A stretch of DNA of 48,874 nucleotides, taken from contig JAGCGE010000167.1 of the NCBI GenBank assembly GCA_017649745.1, forward strand, positions 1-48,874, written 5' to 3'. The notes beneath the pieces were generated by a model, which was not told the origin of the DNA, did no database searches, and worked only from the letters and a program-made list of their open reading frames with translations. The DNA is from Clostridiales bacterium (GTDB taxonomy: Bacteria; Bacillota_A; Clostridia; Saccharofermentanales; Saccharofermentanaceae). Shown piece by piece: positions 24,000 to 33,329 of the stretch (position 1 is its first letter; every line of letters starts with the position of its first letter). Position numbers and translations under genes: made by a program.

Positions 24000-24686
24000 A
24001 TGGAGGATTATGCTAGCAATTCAATTAAGTCAAAGCAATCTGATCTTCCTGCTGTAACTGAGAAACCTGTTATTGAAAAGGTGATAACAACCAAAGCAGA
24101 GGCGAGGAAGAAAGGAGTAATGTCAAGATTTGTCGACAATTTCATCCAGACGGATGCAAGAACTGTGAGGAATAAGATCGTAGAAGACGTCGTTGAGCCT
24201 AGTTTGAAGAATTTGATATTTGATTCTATCACAAATGCGCTTCGCATGTTCTTGTTTAAGGACAGCGGTCCTACAACAACGTCTCAGAGCTCGATGTTTT
24301 CGAGGATTTCTTTTGGCGGACAAACAAACAAAACGCCATATAACTCTATATTTAAGAGTGGAAAACCTCAGCCGGTCCAGAAGACAGAGACAGCAGAAGT
24401 CTATGACTTCGGTGAGGTTATAGTTGGAATCCCGATAAGCGAAGGCGGTAATGTTGTAGAGAATCGTAAGGCAGCAGAAGTTGTACTTAAAAGAATGGAC
24501 GAAATCTGCAATAGTCGGTTTAATCAGGCTTCAGTTGCGGATTTGCTCCAATGCGTTGGTTTAGACACGCAGAGTACCGACTTTAACTGGGGATGGACCT
24601 CGTTCGGAGAGGCAAAAGCTCAGCGTCTTAATGACGGAAGGTTCCTTATCAAGACTCCGAAAGCGGAGTTATTACAGACACAATAG
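24000..24686 (+). CDS. Conserved early phage protein
   Basis: 228 residues; the start lies just after GGTGATATTTT. N-terminal Ser/Lys segment (EDYASNSIKSKQSD), a helical part (RFVDNFIQTDARTVRNKIVE), then VVEPSLKNLIFDSITNALRM and a C-terminal domain with FNQASVADLLQCVG and NWGWTSFGEA. A protein of this type accompanies DUF6353 genes in Firmicutes phages. No enzyme motif seen; a structural or membrane-associated role is possible. Confidence 0.6.
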   Translation: MEDYASNSIKSKQSDLPAVTEKPVIEKVITTKAEARKKGVMSRFVDNFIQTDARTVRNKIVEDVVEPSLKNLIFDSITNALRMFLFKDSGPTTTSQSSMFSRISFGGQTNKTPYNSIFKSGKPQPVQKTETAEVYDFGEVIVGIPISEGGNVVENRKAAEVVLKRMDEICNSRFNQASVADLLQCVGLDTQSTDFNWGWTSFGEAKAQRLNDGRFLIKTPKAELLQTQ

Positions 24687-24698
24687 GAGGGAAGAGAA

Positions 24699-25610
24699 AT
24701 GGGATTATTAAGTGTGATCAAGACAGGATTGTTCAGATCTAAAATGGCTTGCAAGCAGCACAGCTCTGATATTTTGATCGGTTTTGGCATTGCAGGTGTT
24801 GTAACCGGTGTGGTTGTGGCATGTAAGGAAACTTTGAAGCTTCCTGAAGTGCTGGAAGAGCACAACAAGCTTCGTGAAAAGATTGTGACCGAAGAGGAAG
24901 ATCCTAAGAAGCACAGATCTGATATTTACAAACTGTACATGAGAACGGGTCTGCGTCTTGCCTGCCTGTATATTCCTGCGGCATTGATCGAAGCAGCGTC
25001 TATAACGGCCATTGTCAAGGCACACGCAAACGATAAGAAGCAGATCATGGGTCTCACAGCATCTCTGGCAGCCACAGAACAGGGCTTCAAGGAGTACAGA
25101 GACAGAGTTATTGATAGATTTGGTGAAGAAGTTGATCGCCAGCTCCTGACCGGGTCCAGGACAGAGGAAGTTGAAGAGATTGTCGTGGATGAAAAGGGCA
25201 AAGAGAAGAAGGTCAAGAAGAAAGTAGAGGTAGCTGATCCGAATGCGACAGGCTCAGGTTACATGAAATATTTCACCAGGACAAATCCTTACTGGAGCGA
25301 CGATGAGGATCAGGTCATGTGGTTCTTCAAGCGAGTTCAGGCGGATTTGAATGATCAGCTTAAGGCGATCGATTGTCTTGGCAGAGATGGTTATGTAACT
25401 CTGAACGAAGCATACGAGCGTTGTGGCTTCGCTAAGGAAAAGAAAGGCATGATCGTAGGATGGGTGAACGATCCGTCGCATCCTTGTAGTGATGGTTTTA
25501 TTGAAATCACGGTTACTCCGGTGAAGATCCCTGGTGAGAATGGTAAACTCCAGTCTGCATACGCAGTAGACTTCAATGTCGACGGTAACATATTTAACCG
25601 GATTTCTTGA
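24699..25610 (+). CDS. DUF6353 family membrane protein (copy B)
   Basis: 303 residues, GAGGG upstream. Same blocks as copy A (HSSDILIGFGIAGVVTGVVV; LACLYIPAALIEAASITAIV) with a longer charged insert (EEIVVDEKGKEKKVKKKVE) and the same style of C-terminus (DGYVTLNEAYERCGF, YAVDFNVDG). Two paralogues suggest a hetero-oligomer at the membrane. Function unknown. Confidence 0.7.
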   Translation: MGLLSVIKTGLFRSKMACKQHSSDILIGFGIAGVVTGVVVACKETLKLPEVLEEHNKLREKIVTEEEDPKKHRSDIYKLYMRTGLRLACLYIPAALIEAASITAIVKAHANDKKQIMGLTASLAATEQGFKEYRDRVIDRFGEEVDRQLLTGSRTEEVEEIVVDEKGKEKKVKKKVEVADPNATGSGYMKYFTRTNPYWSDDEDQVMWFFKRVQADLNDQLKAIDCLGRDGYVTLNEAYERCGFAKEKKGMIVGWVNDPSHPCSDGFIEITVTPVKIPGENGKLQSAYAVDFNVDGNIFNRIS

Positions 25611-25700
25611 AACGAGGGCCTCAGCTTTTGGGGCTCCGGGAACGGATGGCGTGATGAATTCGATTTTCCAAACAAATTCTACGAGTAAAGGAGATCAATA

Positions 25701-26348
25701 ATGAAGAAAGGAATTATTGGGGGATTGATATTTGTAGTGGGCGTTGCAGCTGGCAGCGTCCCTACGTTCTTCCTCACAAAGAAGATATTCAAAGAGAAGT
25801 ACGAAAAAGAAAAGGACGAAGAGATCCAGGCGGTAAGGGAATTTTATGCCGATTATAACACGGAGAAGAAAGAGGAAAAAGAAGAACCAGTAGAAGAGCC
25901 GCATGATATTTTTCATAACCCGGAACTCAAGGCTGTAGCAGAACAACTTTCCAAGAAGGCAAAAGCTAGCAAAGAAGAGGCGCAGAAGATCCTGGCAGAA
26001 GAGGGATATTCTGAAGAGAAACTCGATCCGGTTCTACATCCAATTGAACCGCCTACAGCAGAAAGAAGAAAGATTGAAGTAATCTCTCCTGGAGAGTGGA
26101 AGGAGAATGAAGATTACAGTGTAGTATGTCTTACCTATTACGATGACAGAGTATTAGCCGACGATGGAGACGAGATCATAGACGATCCGGATGAGGTTGT
26201 CGGTGAAGAGGCACTTGGATCGTTCGGAGAGTATGACGACAATGTTGTGCTCGTAAGGAATGATATTCTCAAGACCTACTTCGAGATCACGCTTGATCCA
26301 AGGAGTTATGACGAGATTCCACGTCCTGGTCATCCGGGAAGAAGGTAA
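25701..26348 (+). CDS. Membrane-anchored acidic protein
   Basis: 215 residues, AAAGGAG upstream. N-terminal membrane helix (GIIGGLIFVVGVAAGSVPTF), a charged coiled-coil stalk (EKYEKEKDEEIQAVREFY), then an acidic globular domain (YSVVCLTYYDDRVLADD; DVRN-like FEITLDPRSYDEIPR). Companion of DUF6353 genes in related phages. Likely scaffolds a complex on the inner membrane face; inferred. Confidence 0.6.
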   Translation: MKKGIIGGLIFVVGVAAGSVPTFFLTKKIFKEKYEKEKDEEIQAVREFYADYNTEKKEEKEEPVEEPHDIFHNPELKAVAEQLSKKAKASKEEAQKILAEEGYSEEKLDPVLHPIEPPTAERRKIEVISPGEWKENEDYSVVCLTYYDDRVLADDGDEIIDDPDEVVGEEALGSFGEYDDNVVLVRNDILKTYFEITLDPRSYDEIPRPGHPGRR

Positions 26349-26363
26349 GGGATCGGAGGAAAA

Positions 26364-26921
26364 ATGAACATTAAGCAAGAGTACTTCAATTGGATGGTCA
26401 ACTTGGTTAATGCAACGCAGTATCGTAGATTACTCAAGCATTTATATTCTACACCATTCTATTACATCATACCGATGGATCACAACAGAGTGGAAGACGG
26501 AGTTAATCTGCGATACAGGTGGGGTCGGGAGAATGATATTCCCGATCCTGCTATTGCATGCGAGTTAGATTGTCAGCCTTGCTCCGTATTGGAGATGATG
26601 CTGGCTTTGGCTATCAGAGTTGAAGAAAATATTATGGAAGATCCGGATCTTGGTAATAGGACATCCAAGTGGTTCTGGGACATGATTGTCAATCTCAATC
26701 TCGGTGGTCAGAATGATATTCGCTACAACGAGTATTACGTTAGTGAGGCACTGACAAAATTCATGGAACGGAACTATAAGCCAGACGGATCTGACGGCGG
26801 TTTATTTACAATTGCAAATCCACGAGATGACTTGAGAAGGGTTGAGATCTGGTATCAGGCCATGTGGTATTTAACAGAGCAGATGAAAGGAGAGCAACAT
26901 GAGGGATTACATTTATTGTGA
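26364..26921 (+). CDS. Conserved early phage protein
   Basis: 185 residues, CGGAGG upstream. YFNWMVNLVNATQYRRLLKH, CSVLEMMLALAIRVEENIM, KWFWDMIVNLNLG and WYQAMWYLTEQM are conserved aromatic helices found in a phage family that sits beside the membrane genes. Function unknown. Overlaps the next gene by 23 bases. Confidence 0.6.
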   Translation: MNIKQEYFNWMVNLVNATQYRRLLKHLYSTPFYYIIPMDHNRVEDGVNLRYRWGRENDIPDPAIACELDCQPCSVLEMMLALAIRVEENIMEDPDLGNRTSKWFWDMIVNLNLGGQNDIRYNEYYVSEALTKFMERNYKPDGSDGGLFTIANPRDDLRRVEIWYQAMWYLTEQMKGEQHEGLHLL

Positions 26922-27162
26922 TATTACAGAAGCATTAAATCATACAAATGCCATTCGCAGAAAGCAGGTAAAGCAGCTTGATACAAGGATCAGATGGTGC
27001 GCGTTCGGTACTTTGCTCTGCGTTATTGGTTTGTCCGGTATGATATTTGAGCAGAACAAGGAGATCAAACGTCTTAAGAGGATCGTAGATTACAACGAAG
27101 AAACTGTGTATGAGCTCAATAAGAGAGTTCAGAAGTTGGAGAATAAGGATCTGGAAGAATAA
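26899..27162 (+). CDS. Small membrane/coiled-coil protein
   Basis: 87 residues, AAAGGAG upstream. N-terminal soluble segment (CDITEALNHTNAIRRKQV), one membrane helix (WCAFGTLLCVIGLSGMIF), then a coiled coil (EETVYELNKRVQKLENK). Possibly links the polymerase region to the membrane proteins; inferred. Confidence 0.55.
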   Translation: MRDYIYCDITEALNHTNAIRRKQVKQLDTRIRWCAFGTLLCVIGLSGMIFEQNKEIKRLKRIVDYNEETVYELNKRVQKLENKDLEE

Positions 27163-27173
27163 GGAGATTAACT

Positions 27174-30100
27174 ATGGACTTTTTCAAAATCTCAACGCGT
27201 TCGACTAAGCGCGGGGTAACTGATATTTACCCAAAGTTCATAATAAAAAGTCCGAGTAACGATCTGATGATTCGAGGTGGCGACTTCTACGCTGTATGGC
27301 TTGAAGATCAGGGTCTATGGTCAACGGATGAACAAGCAGTTCTCCAGCTCATAGACTCTGAACTTGACAAGTACTACGAGGAAAACGCCAGCAGAATGGA
27401 AGGTCATGTTAGGGTCCTGCATATGTGGGATGCTGAATCTGGCATGATTGATATTTGGCATAAGTATTGTCAAAAGCAGATGCGTGACAACTTCAAGAAT
27501 CTTGATGAGACTCTTGTCTGGGCTAACTCTGGCATAAGGAAAAGGGATTACTCATCTAAACGTTTGCCTTACGCACTTGAAGAAGGTGACTACTCTGCGT
27601 ACGACAAATTAATGTCAGTTTTATATTCTCCAGAAGAGCGGCACAAGATAGAATGGGCCATAGGAAGCATCGTAACAGGTGATTCCAAAAAGATTCAGAA
27701 GTTCCTTGTTCTATATGGAGCGGCAGGAACAGGTAAATCTACGGTACTGAACATCATACAGCAGCTCTTTGATGGATATTATTCCGTGTTTGATGCAAGG
27801 GCTCTTGGTTCTTCTTCAAACTCATTTGCTTTGGAGTCATTCAAGTCCAATCCGCTTGTAGCAATCCAGCATGATGGCGATCTGTCCCATATTGAGGATA
27901 ACACAAGGCTTAATTCTTTGGTCTCTCATGAAATGATGACCGTCAACAACAAATTCGAGAAGCTATATTCTAGCAGATTCAAAGCCTTTCTCTTCATGGG
28001 TACAAACAAGCCTGTCAAAATCACTGATGCTAAGTCAGGTTTGATCCGAAGACTTATTGATGTGACGCCGACAGGTGAGAAAGTGAGTACGAAGGAGTAC
28101 AGACAGCTTACTCAGAAGATCACTTTCGAACTCGGAGCCATAGCTAAGCATTGCGAAGAGGTGTATTTGGAAGACCCAGATGCATACGACGACTATATTC
28201 CTATTGGAATGCTAGGAGCATCGAATGACTTCTACAATTTCGTGTCTGATTCATCATTGATATTTCAAGATGAGGGAGGAGTAACACTTAAGCAGGCATG
28301 GGAAATGTACAAGGTGTACTGCGACGAGGCTAAAGTTCCATATCCTTTGAGTAAGATGAAGTTCAAGGAAGAACTCAAGAACTACTTCAAAGTGTATGAG
28401 GAACGGAAGTATATGGAAGACGGCAGCAGAGTAAGGAATTTATATTCTGGATTTAGGCAAGACAAGTTCGAGAACGACATGAGGTCTATCAAAGATCTGT
28501 ATTATGAGGATCTTGGTTTAAAGGAGCAGGATAGCCTTATTGATATTCTCTATGCTGACTGCCCGGCACAATATGCGTCTCCAACAGAAGCACCTAAGAA
28601 AGCATGGGATGAAGTAAGAACCAAGCTTAAGCAATTAAACACACACAAACTCCACTATGTCCGTATACCAGAGAATCACATAGTCATAGACTTTGATATT
28701 CCTGATAAGGACGGTAATAAGTCATTAGATCGTAACATCGAAGAGGCAGCAACTTGGCCTCAAACTTATGCGGAATTGTCCAAAGGTGGTAATGGCGTGC
28801 ATCTACATTACATCTATGACGGTGACGTTAGTCAGTTAAGTTCTGTCTATTCACCTCACATTGAAGTTAAAGTGTTCAGGGGCAAGTCTGCATTAAGAAG
28901 AAAGCTTACGCTATGCAATGATATTCCTGTTGCAACTATAAGTTCGGGTTTACCGTTGAAGGAAAAGAAAGGAGCAAAGATGGTAAATTTCGAAAATGTT
29001 AAAACTGAGAAGGCTCTACGCAAATTGATAATTAGGAATTTGCATAAAGAGATTCATCCTGGCACAAAGCCAAGTATGGACTTCATCAACAAGATCTGTG
29101 AGGATGCGTATAACTCAGACCTCAAGTATGATATTTCTGACATGTATCAGGCAATACTTGATTTCGCTATGAATAGCACAAACCAAGCTGACTATTGCAT
29201 TAAGATAGCAAACCAGCTGAAACTCAAGTCTGAGGAAGCATCTGAACCGGAAACAGTTGAACCTAAGAGGTTGATATTTTATGACGTTGAAGTGTTCCCT
29301 AATCTCTTGCTTGTAAACTGGAAGTTTGAAGGACCGGATTGTAAAGTCATACGTATGATCAATCCTACACCTAAAGAGATTGAGGAGCTCATCCAGAATC
29401 CTTTGATAGGGTTTAACTGTAGACGATACGACAACCACATTCTCTATGCCCGTCTTATGGGCTACACGAACGAGCAGATCTATGATATTTCAAAGCGAAT
29501 CGTAAATGCACAGAAAGGTGAGAAGTCAGATGCATTCTTCAGGGAAGCGTATGGTCTGAGTTACACAGATGTGTATGACTTCGCTGCAAAGAAGCAATCT
29601 CTTAAGAAATGGGAGATTGAACTCGGCATCCATCACCAAGAGTTAGGTCTGCCATGGGACAAGCCCGTAGATGAGTCACTTTGGAATAAGGTAGCTGAGT
29701 ACTGTGACAACGACGTCATAGCAACAGAGGCAGTGTTTAATCATCTCAAAGGTGACTTCACAGCTCGTAAGATCCTTGCTGAGTTGGCAGGTGGCACTCC
29801 TAACGACACCACAAACTCCCTTACAACCAAGATTATCTTTGGTAACGAGAAGAAACCTCAGCTGAACTACAGGTTTATGGGAGACACAAGCCAGATAGAT
29901 ATGAAGAAGACAAAGGAGAAGATCCTTGATATTTTCGGTACAGATCCTGGCTTTGACGAATTCACTGTATTTGACAAACTTGGTAGACCTATATTTCCTA
30001 GCTATGTGTTCGATGCAGTAAAACGTCTATCAACGTATAGAGGTGAAGAGGTTGGTGAAGGCGGATATGTGTTCTCTGAAGAAGACGCTAAGAAGATCAT

Positions 30101-31325
30101 TTATATTCTCTTAGCACTTCAGGACATACAGAGCATGCATCCAAACTCAATGATGAATGAGGAAATCTTCGGGCCATTCACAGAAAGACTTGGCGATTTG
30201 CTTAATGCAAGAATTGCTATAAAGCATAAGGACTTTGAGAAAGCTAAGACTATGCTTAATGGTGCACTTGCTAAGTATTTGGATGATCCTGGTTTAGCTA
30301 AGGCATTGTCATATGCGTTGAAAATAGCAATAAACTCTGTATACGGTCTGACAGCTGCCAAGTTTGACAACCCGTTCCGTGATCCTCGTAATGTTGATAA
30401 TATCGTAGCCAAACGTGGAGCTCTATTCATGGTGAACCTTAAGTATGAGGTTATGAAACGTGGATTTAGAGTAGCCCACATCAAGACCGATTCAATCAAA
30501 GTTCCTTGCGCAACACCTGAAATCATAGACTTTATATTTAAGTACGGGAAGCTATATGGTTACACGTTTGAGCATGAGGCTACGTATGAGAAGATGTGCC
30601 TTGTAAATGATGCTGTCTACATCGCGAAGTATGCATCGCCTGAGCAGTGTAATGATATTTATGGTTACGTTCCTGGCGACAACAAAGAAGCATTTGAGGA
30701 AGGTCATCCTTGGACAGCCACAGGTACTCAGTTCGCTGTGCCATACGTATTCAAGACGCTCTTCTCGCATGAACCATTGATATTCTCAGACATGTGTGAG
30801 ACTAAGGAAGTTAAGAAGGGTGAGATTTATCTTGACATGAACTTTGGTCTTCCGGACTATGAGCCACTTGAGAAGGAACTTAAGAAGGTTGACGAGAAGT
30901 ACAAGAAGGGTAAGATCTCCGACGCTGAGTACGATCAAACGGTTGAACAGTTGGAGAATGATATTTCTAAATGCCATAACTACCAGTATGTCGGACGTGT
31001 TGGTTCGTTCTGTCCTATCCAGAAAGACAAGGGAGGCGGAGAACTTGTATGTCTTAATAACGGTAAGTATGGTGCAGTCACCGGAACTAAAGACTACAGA
31101 TGGCTTGAAGCTGAGTTAGTGAGGGTTCTTGGTAAGGAAGATCAAATTGATCAGTCTTACTATATTTCACTTGTGGATGAAGCCAAGGATGCTATCAGTC
31201 AGTATGGTGACTTCGAGTGGTTTGTGTCAGACGAGCCTGTGGCAATGCCAGTAAAGGACGATGACGCTGAGTTCATGAATCTTCCAGAGGGCCTCGATGA
31301 TGAGGTTCCCTGGATTGTAGATTAA
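27174..31325 (+). CDS. SF3 helicase / primase-like / family B DNA polymerase fusion
   Basis: 1383 residues. Residues ~150-340: SF3/D5-like helicase with Walker A GAAGTGKST (182-190), Walker B-like AIQHDGDL (230-237) and motif C FLFMGTNKP (272-280). Residues ~490-600: archaeo-eukaryotic primase-like fold, IVIDFDIPD (503-511), GGNGVHLHY (538-546), HIEVKVFRG (562-570), with Glu where motif III usually has Asp. Residues ~698-860: 3'-5' exonuclease (FYDVEVFPN, IGFNCRRYDN, YCDNDV). C-terminus: polymerase motif A DIQSMHPNS (984), motif B KIAINSVYG (1050-1058), motif C KTDS (1104-1107). Three replication activities in one chain are unusual. All catalytic residues of the exonuclease and polymerase appear present. 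Confidence 0.85.
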   Translation: MDFFKISTRSTKRGVTDIYPKFIIKSPSNDLMIRGGDFYAVWLEDQGLWSTDEQAVLQLIDSELDKYYEENASRMEGHVRVLHMWDAESGMIDIWHKYCQKQMRDNFKNLDETLVWANSGIRKRDYSSKRLPYALEEGDYSAYDKLMSVLYSPEERHKIEWAIGSIVTGDSKKIQKFLVLYGAAGTGKSTVLNIIQQLFDGYYSVFDARALGSSSNSFALESFKSNPLVAIQHDGDLSHIEDNTRLNSLVSHEMMTVNNKFEKLYSSRFKAFLFMGTNKPVKITDAKSGLIRRLIDVTPTGEKVSTKEYRQLTQKITFELGAIAKHCEEVYLEDPDAYDDYIPIGMLGASNDFYNFVSDSSLIFQDEGGVTLKQAWEMYKVYCDEAKVPYPLSKMKFKEELKNYFKVYEERKYMEDGSRVRNLYSGFRQDKFENDMRSIKDLYYEDLGLKEQDSLIDILYADCPAQYASPTEAPKKAWDEVRTKLKQLNTHKLHYVRIPENHIVIDFDIPDKDGNKSLDRNIEEAATWPQTYAELSKGGNGVHLHYIYDGDVSQLSSVYSPHIEVKVFRGKSALRRKLTLCNDIPVATISSGLPLKEKKGAKMVNFENVKTEKALRKLIIRNLHKEIHPGTKPSMDFINKICEDAYNSDLKYDISDMYQAILDFAMNSTNQADYCIKIANQLKLKSEEASEPETVEPKRLIFYDVEVFPNLLLVNWKFEGPDCKVIRMINPTPKEIEELIQNPLIGFNCRRYDNHILYARLMGYTNEQIYDISKRIVNAQKGEKSDAFFREAYGLSYTDVYDFAAKKQSLKKWEIELGIHHQELGLPWDKPVDESLWNKVAEYCDNDVIATEAVFNHLKGDFTARKILAELAGGTPNDTTNSLTTKIIFGNEKKPQLNYRFMGDTSQIDMKKTKEKILDIFGTDPGFDEFTVFDKLGRPIFPSYVFDAVKRLSTYRGEEVGEGGYVFSEEDAKKIIYILLALQDIQSMHPNSMMNEEIFGPFTERLGDLLNARIAIKHKDFEKAKTMLNGALAKYLDDPGLAKALSYALKIAINSVYGLTAAKFDNPFRDPRNVDNIVAKRGALFMVNLKYEVMKRGFRVAHIKTDSIKVPCATPEIIDFIFKYGKLYGYTFEHEATYEKMCLVNDAVYIAKYASPEQCNDIYGYVPGDNKEAFEEGHPWTATGTQFAVPYVFKTLFSHEPLIFSDMCETKEVKKGEIYLDMNFGLPDYEPLEKELKKVDEKYKKGKISDAEYDQTVEQLENDISKCHNYQYVGRVGSFCPIQKDKGGGELVCLNNGKYGAVTGTKDYRWLEAELVRVLGKEDQIDQSYYISLVDEAKDAISQYGDFEWFVSDEPVAMPVKDDDAEFMNLPEGLDDEVPWIVD

Positions 31326-31342
31326 GAAAGGAGATTAAAACA

Positions 31343-31837
31343 ATGGCAAAAAGTGGTATTCCTGAACTGAGGATCGAGAACGCGAAATTGATATTTAAGA
31401 ACTTCGCGGGAGAGGAGAGATTATCACCGTATAACGGCAAGATCGTTAACCGTGCAGGAGATCGTAACTTCTGTGTAATCATCGATGATCCGGAAGCGGC
31501 TGACAGATTAAAGTCGGCAGGCTGGAACATAAAGGAGACGAAGGTCAACGATGAGTACGATGATCAGTTGTTATATTTGCCTGTAGCAGTGGAGTACAAC
31601 AAATATCCGCCTGTAATCTGGATGAAGAACAGGACATCTACAGTGCTGCTTACGGAAAATACTGTTGGTACGCTCGATCGTGCCAGGATTAAGACCGCTG
31701 ATATTATCATCAACCCCTACGCCTGGGAAGTGAATGGTAAGTGCGGAATTAAGGCTTACCTGCAGAAGGCAGGATTCGAGATCGAAACGGATGAATTCGA
31801 GGAGAAGTGGGCTGCAATGGAATCACCGGAGGAATGA
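31343..31837 (+). CDS. Single-strand-binding-like phage protein
   Basis: 164 residues, GAAAGGAG upstream. NAKLIFKNFAGEE, GDRNFCVIIDDPEAADRLK, GWNIKE and NPYAWEVNGKCGIKAYL match a large family of phage proteins next to polymerase/helicase genes, beta-rich and usually regarded as single-strand DNA binding-like. Likely coats the replicating strand for the polymerase fusion. Experimental proof is not apparent from sequence. Confidence 0.6.
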   Translation: MAKSGIPELRIENAKLIFKNFAGEERLSPYNGKIVNRAGDRNFCVIIDDPEAADRLKSAGWNIKETKVNDEYDDQLLYLPVAVEYNKYPPVIWMKNRTSTVLLTENTVGTLDRARIKTADIIINPYAWEVNGKCGIKAYLQKAGFEIETDEFEEKWAAMESPEE

Positions 31838-31841
31838 TATT

Positions 31842-32066
31842 ATGGCAGAGAAACAGAAAAAGCAGAAAACCAGATACTATTTCACACGTGAGTTAGGAAG
31901 ATCCATAGCCAAGAAGAACATGAAGAAGGCTGGGTTCAGTAAGCTTTGCAAGAGGGAGAGGGTTTGTCTCTCTCCTCGAAACAAGAAGAAGCTCGGTACT
32001 AACAAGGTTGTACTTGGCAGATCTACCTTCTCAAACCAGTGGAGAATGTACGTTATGCAGCATTGA
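31842..32066 (+). CDS. Small very basic protein
   Basis: 74 residues from ATG 31842; its ribosome site GGAGGAATGATATT also contains GATATT. Lys/Arg-rich (EKQKKQKTRYYFTRELGRS; SPRNKKKLGTNK), likely nucleic-acid binding. Lies between the replication genes. Confidence 0.55.
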   Translation: MAEKQKKQKTRYYFTRELGRSIAKKNMKKAGFSKLCKRERVCLSPRNKKKLGTNKVVLGRSTFSNQWRMYVMQH

Positions 32067-32082
32067 TATTTGGGAGGTCTAT

Positions 32083-33312
32083 ATGGCCACAGTTAGGAAT
32101 TTCAGACAGTATCAGCTTGATGCTATTAACAACATGCGAATTGGCTCTATCCTTTGTGGTGGAGTAGGAGCTGGTAAGAGTTACACTGCTCTTGGCTTCT
32201 ACTTCAATCAGGAAGGTGGAGACATATGTAAGCAGGGTTCCAAAATGGACAACCCTAGAGACCTTTATATTATTACAACAGCGCGTAAGAGAGATACTAA
32301 GGAATGGGAGTCTGAGATGGCTCCCTTCCTCATCTCCTCAAACCCTGAGCTTGATATTTATCCTGGTCATAAGGTGATTGTCGACTCTTGGAATAACATT
32401 GCTAAGTATGTTGGTGTTGAAGGAGCGTTCTTTATATTTGACGAGCAGCGTGTAGTTGGTTGGGGTAAATGGTCTAAGTCATTCTTGAAGATCACCAAAG
32501 CAAACGACTGGATTCTACTATCTGCCACACCAGGAGACAAATGGGAAGATTATATTCCAGTCTTCATTGCAAACGGCTTCTACAAGACTAAGACAGAGTT
32601 CAAGAACGAGCATCTGGTGTATACGAGCTATCTTGGCTTCCCTAAAGTAGAGAGATACCTCAATACAAGGCGTTTGGAGCGACTCAGAGACAAAATTCTT
32701 GTAAAAATGGACTACCATACGCCTGCAAAGGCCCACCATTGTGATATTTTCTGTGATTACAACCTACAGACTTATAGGAAGGTCACAAAAGAGCGCTGGG
32801 ACCCTTTTAAGGACGAACCTATCGAAAATGCGTCTGGTTTCTGCTATTGCTTGCGAAAAATTGTGAATTTGGACGAATCTAGACAGCTAAAACTGCTAGA
32901 ATTGGCCGAAAAACACCCAAAAATCATCATTTTTTACAATTTTGATGACGAATTGGAGGTTTTGAAGAACGATTTGACCTACCACTTTGCGTACGACAAC
33001 GGTGAAATAGCAGAATGGAACGGTCACAAGCACCAACCAATCCCTGAAACTGAGAAATGGGCCTATTTGGTTCAGTATAATGCCGGTTCTGAGGGTTGGA
33101 ATTGCACTAAAACAGACACAATAATATTCTATAGCCAGAATTACTCGTATAAAACGATGATTCAGGCTGCCGGACGCATCGATCGATGCAACACACCGTA
33201 CACAGATTTATATTTCTATCACTTGAAGTCCGGATCTGCCATAGATTTGAGCATTTCTAAGGCTTTGAGTGAGAAAAGAAACTTTAATGAGGGTAAATTT
33301 GCTAAATTTTAG
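32083..33312 (+). CDS. SF2 DNA helicase
   Basis: 409 residues from ATG 32083 (GGGAGG upstream; GATATTTG just before). Motif I CGGVGAGKSYT (25-35), motif II FDEQ (119-122, instead of DEAH), motif III LLSATPG (145-151), motif IV IIIFYNF, motif V AGSEGWNC, motif VI QAAGRIDRC. Phage-type SF2 helicases of this form remodel forks or recombination intermediates. Placed in the replication operon after the single-strand-binding candidate. Confidence 0.85.
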   Translation: MATVRNFRQYQLDAINNMRIGSILCGGVGAGKSYTALGFYFNQEGGDICKQGSKMDNPRDLYIITTARKRDTKEWESEMAPFLISSNPELDIYPGHKVIVDSWNNIAKYVGVEGAFFIFDEQRVVGWGKWSKSFLKITKANDWILLSATPGDKWEDYIPVFIANGFYKTKTEFKNEHLVYTSYLGFPKVERYLNTRRLERLRDKILVKMDYHTPAKAHHCDIFCDYNLQTYRKVTKERWDPFKDEPIENASGFCYCLRKIVNLDESRQLKLLELAEKHPKIIIFYNFDDELEVLKNDLTYHFAYDNGEIAEWNGHKHQPIPETEKWAYLVQYNAGSEGWNCTKTDTIIFYSQNYSYKTMIQAAGRIDRCNTPYTDLYFYHLKSGSAIDLSISKALSEKRNFNEGKFAKF

Positions 33313-33329
33313 GCCAAAAGGAGGCAAAA

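Larger units (their letters stand above)
12353..32749 (+). repeat. Dispersed strand-locked GATATT motif, dense zone
   Basis: GATATT (usually followed by T or C) occurs about 82 times here on the plus strand; its reverse complement occurs about twice. Chance at this composition gives roughly nine per strand. Occurrences lie in genes of both directions, terminator loops, promoter spacers and ribosome-site areas. Counts are by eye. Confidence 0.85.

Noticed and set aside
27174..31325. GATATT as a codon effect (Asp-Ile)
   Set aside because: In-frame Asp-Ile is common, but many copies are read in the other two frames, in the antisense of the integrase and in non-coding hairpins.
12353..32749. GATATT as ordinary -10 promoter boxes
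   Set aside because: No -35 boxes or other promoter parts accompany most copies, density is far beyond gene number, and many lie mid-gene.
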